A DNA stretch of 32,320 bases from a virus, in IMG/VR virus record IMGVR_UViG_3300008219_000054, positions 1 to 32,320 of that record. One strand, written 5' to 3'. The notes under the pieces are model-generated. The model saw only the letters and a program-made list of their open reading frames with translations, had not been told where the DNA came from and did not search any database. Numbering within the stretch: the stretch's first letter is position 1; each line of letters opens with the position of its first letter. Below, piece by piece: positions 31,108 through 32,320 of the stretch. A program made the translations under genes and the position numbers.

Positions 31108-31395
31108 ATGGAACTACGAAAGAAGAAGAAGACCAAAGTCTACAACACGGCTAACGGTGTAGCCGTCAGGTTTTACGACACCGAGATTTTCAACTACAAT
31201 CTGGACAAGCCTACCATCACCCTACGAACAGACGGCTATTTCACGGTCACCACCAAACGGAGAATCAACCAAGCCTTTCAAGAATTGAATTTGCCTTTTA
31301 CCCTCTGGCAAAAAGATTATGATTGGTTCGTAGGAAAAACCGGAACTGATTTGATCTGGGAATTTGAAGGTAACGAGTTGAATATCCCCGCCTGA
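31108..31395 (+). CDS. Early small protein 4 (95 aa)
   Basis: 95 residues. A basic start (MELRKKKKTK) leads to a beta-rich body (VAVRFYDTEIFNYNL, TITLRTDGYFTVTTKRRINQ) and an aromatic C-terminal half (PFTLWQKDYDWFVG, LIWEFEGNEL). AGAGGA precedes the ATG by seven bases. Its stop codon (31393-31395) lies inside the CUGAUGA core of the hammerhead ribozyme, so translation termination and ribozyme folding touch the same bases. No family recognised, although T-R-R-x-N-x-A sequences also occur in phage proteins of unknown function. Confidence 0.65.
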   Translation: MELRKKKKTKVYNTANGVAVRFYDTEIFNYNLDKPTITLRTDGYFTVTTKRRINQAFQELNLPFTLWQKDYDWFVGKTGTDLIWEFEGNELNIPA

Positions 31396-31441
31396 TGAGA
31401 GCCAGTTGGTAACTGGCCGAAACCCCGAAAGGGGTCGTGGG
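31387..31441 (+). ncRNA. Type I hammerhead ribozyme
   Basis: All core bases are present in order: CUGAUGA (31392-31398), stem II G31399-C31418 with a bulged A and 7 bp (31401-31407 with 31411-31417), GAAA (31419-31422), stem III CCCC-GAAA-GGGG (31423-31434), then U31435 and C31436. The cleavage triplet is GUC (31434-31436), so the cut falls between 31436 and 31437. Stem I is open-ended: 31387-31391 with 31437-31441, five pairs with one U-G. The downstream product would start with GUGG-GAAA-CCAC (31437-31448), a GNRA hairpin that competes with stem I. It would separate the small-gene mRNA from the DUF932-like mRNA. Confidence 0.9.
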
Positions 31442-31475
31442 AAACCACAATAAGATTATGAACCAAGGAGGAGGA

Positions 31476-32320
31476 ATGATGAAAGAAATTAATGTCTATT
31501 CAGGTAGCCACTACCAAGTTGAATTGGAAGGATTATTGGCTGCACCGTTACCCAAATTCGATCCCGAAGGACGGTTCCGACCATTACCGCATTCGGTGAT
31601 GGATCAGCAGACCCGCTCAGTGGTAGAGGATTTGGGCCACACGATAACAGAAGAACAGTTCCACATGACAGATGATGGCATGAGGGCGGTCGGTATTTAC
31701 CAATTCATCAGCGATTTGGATCCCGACCATTCCAACACGGTGTCGTTCTATAATGCTAATGACAAGTCATCGTCAACCAAGATGGCTGCGGGTAAGATTC
31801 AACACATCTGCCTGAACGCAGTCATCACGGGGGAGGTAGTTTATAAAACCTGCCACACCAAATTTATTGAGGACCGACTTCCAGTTCTCTTGAGTGAGGC
31901 CGTCACCAAAATCGGCGGCTACATCAAACACCAAGAGATTCAGCATATCGCCTATAAACGCATCACCTTAGATCAGGAGGAAACCAAGAAAACCCACCAA
32001 ATGAAGGTGGACCATCTTATCATGGAGGCTACCCGGAATAAGGTTATTGCCGGTTCTGCCATTGGCGCAGTTGAACACCAATATTGGATGCCTCGACATG
32101 AGGAATTCACTGAAAACGGTTATTCACTACACCGCTTCCTGCAAGCCTTTACCCAAGTTTTCCAAGATCGGCGATACAGCTACCGCCGGCTAACCAAAGC
32201 CAGCTTGGAGTTGCAACGGATTTTCAACCGGCAATTTAAAACTGAGCTTGAGCAAGTTGGTTCGGACATCGAAGGGACGCTTCAAGAAATGGAGGGTTGG
32301 AGGTTAAATGAAGGGCAATG
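31476..32320 (+). CDS. DUF932-like protein (partial, N-terminal 281 codons)
   Basis: The frame is open from the ATG at 31476 (a second ATG follows directly) to the window edge. AAGGAGGAGGA stands just before it. The block SFYNANDKSSSTKMAAGKIQ with HICLNAVITGEVVYKTCHTK (about 90-128) matches the core of DUF932 (phage/plasmid-type) proteins: N-x-x-D-K-S, G-x-x-x-x-C-x-N and H-T. The remainder is helical and charged. DUF932 proteins occur in phages and plasmids without a settled biochemical role. It is the first gene whose mRNA would be freed by the ribozyme, with a 39-base leader. Confidence 0.75.
   Translation, partial: MMKEINVYSGSHYQVELEGLLAAPLPKFDPEGRFRPLPHSVMDQQTRSVVEDLGHTITEEQFHMTDDGMRAVGIYQFISDLDPDHSNTVSFYNANDKSSSTKMAAGKIQHICLNAVITGEVVYKTCHTKFIEDRLPVLLSEAVTKIGGYIKHQEIQHIAYKRITLDQEETKKTHQMKVDHLIMEATRNKVIAGSAIGAVEHQYWMPRHEEFTENGYSLHRFLQAFTQVFQDRRYSYRRLTKASLELQRIFNRQFKTELEQVGSDIEGTLQEMEGWRLNEGQ

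Overview
The window is part of a tailed double-stranded DNA phage or prophage genome. It carries a nearly complete head and tail assembly module: TerS-like, TerL, portal, Mu F-like head protein, scaffold, SU10-type major capsid protein, head-tail connectors, tail tube, a frameshifted tail chaperone pair and a long tape measure. That set points to a long-tailed, siphovirus-like particle. The host cannot be named from the sequence. Base composition is moderate, Shine-Dalgarno sites of the GGAGG type are common, and the best promoters match the bacterial housekeeping sigma consensus. No integrase, tRNA or CRISPR array is visible.

Layout, left to right. From 1 to 30287 every gene reads leftward (minus strand). 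1-7390: tape measure (cut by the window edge), tail chaperones with a -1 slip site, tail tube, tail and neck genes, and an inserted PP-loop ATPase. 7394-10617: a giant glycosyltransferase-methyltransferase-glycosyltransferase fusion and a small coiled-coil protein. 10653-16826: capsid, scaffold, head morphogenesis, portal and large terminase. 16823-19690: a CmoA-like carboxy-SAM synthase, a C5-cytosine DNA methyltransferase, a ParB-like protein and a small-terminase-like protein. 19882-25730: RusA-like resolvase, GH108 endolysin, a second ParB-like protein, an HTH protein and several unknown genes. 25731-26179: a gene-free AT-rich region full of 9-bp repeats. 26180-29104: a primase-helicase. 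29105-29614: its structured leader, promoter and operator-like repeats. 29615-30287: two small HTH-like regulators. From 30466 the genes switch to the plus strand: four small early genes, a hammerhead ribozyme and a DUF932-like gene cut by the right edge.

The most striking system is at 16823-18716. A homologue of CmoA, which makes carboxy-S-adenosyl-methionine, overlaps a DNA cytosine-C5 methyltransferase whose motif X Asn is replaced by Arg (GRAVPP instead of GNAVPP). Engineered C5 methyltransferases gain the use of carboxy-SAM by changing this same Asn to Lys or Arg. The pair therefore looks like a natural pathway that would put 5-carboxymethylcytosine into phage DNA, presumably to escape restriction. 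This is an inference from sequence.

Other notable items are a complete type I hammerhead ribozyme at 31387-31441 that would cut the early plus-strand mRNA; a 9-bp repeat (TGTTAKRTT) shared by the tail promoter region and the region next to the primase gene; and a divergent early switch where both -35 boxes lie in copies of one palindrome.
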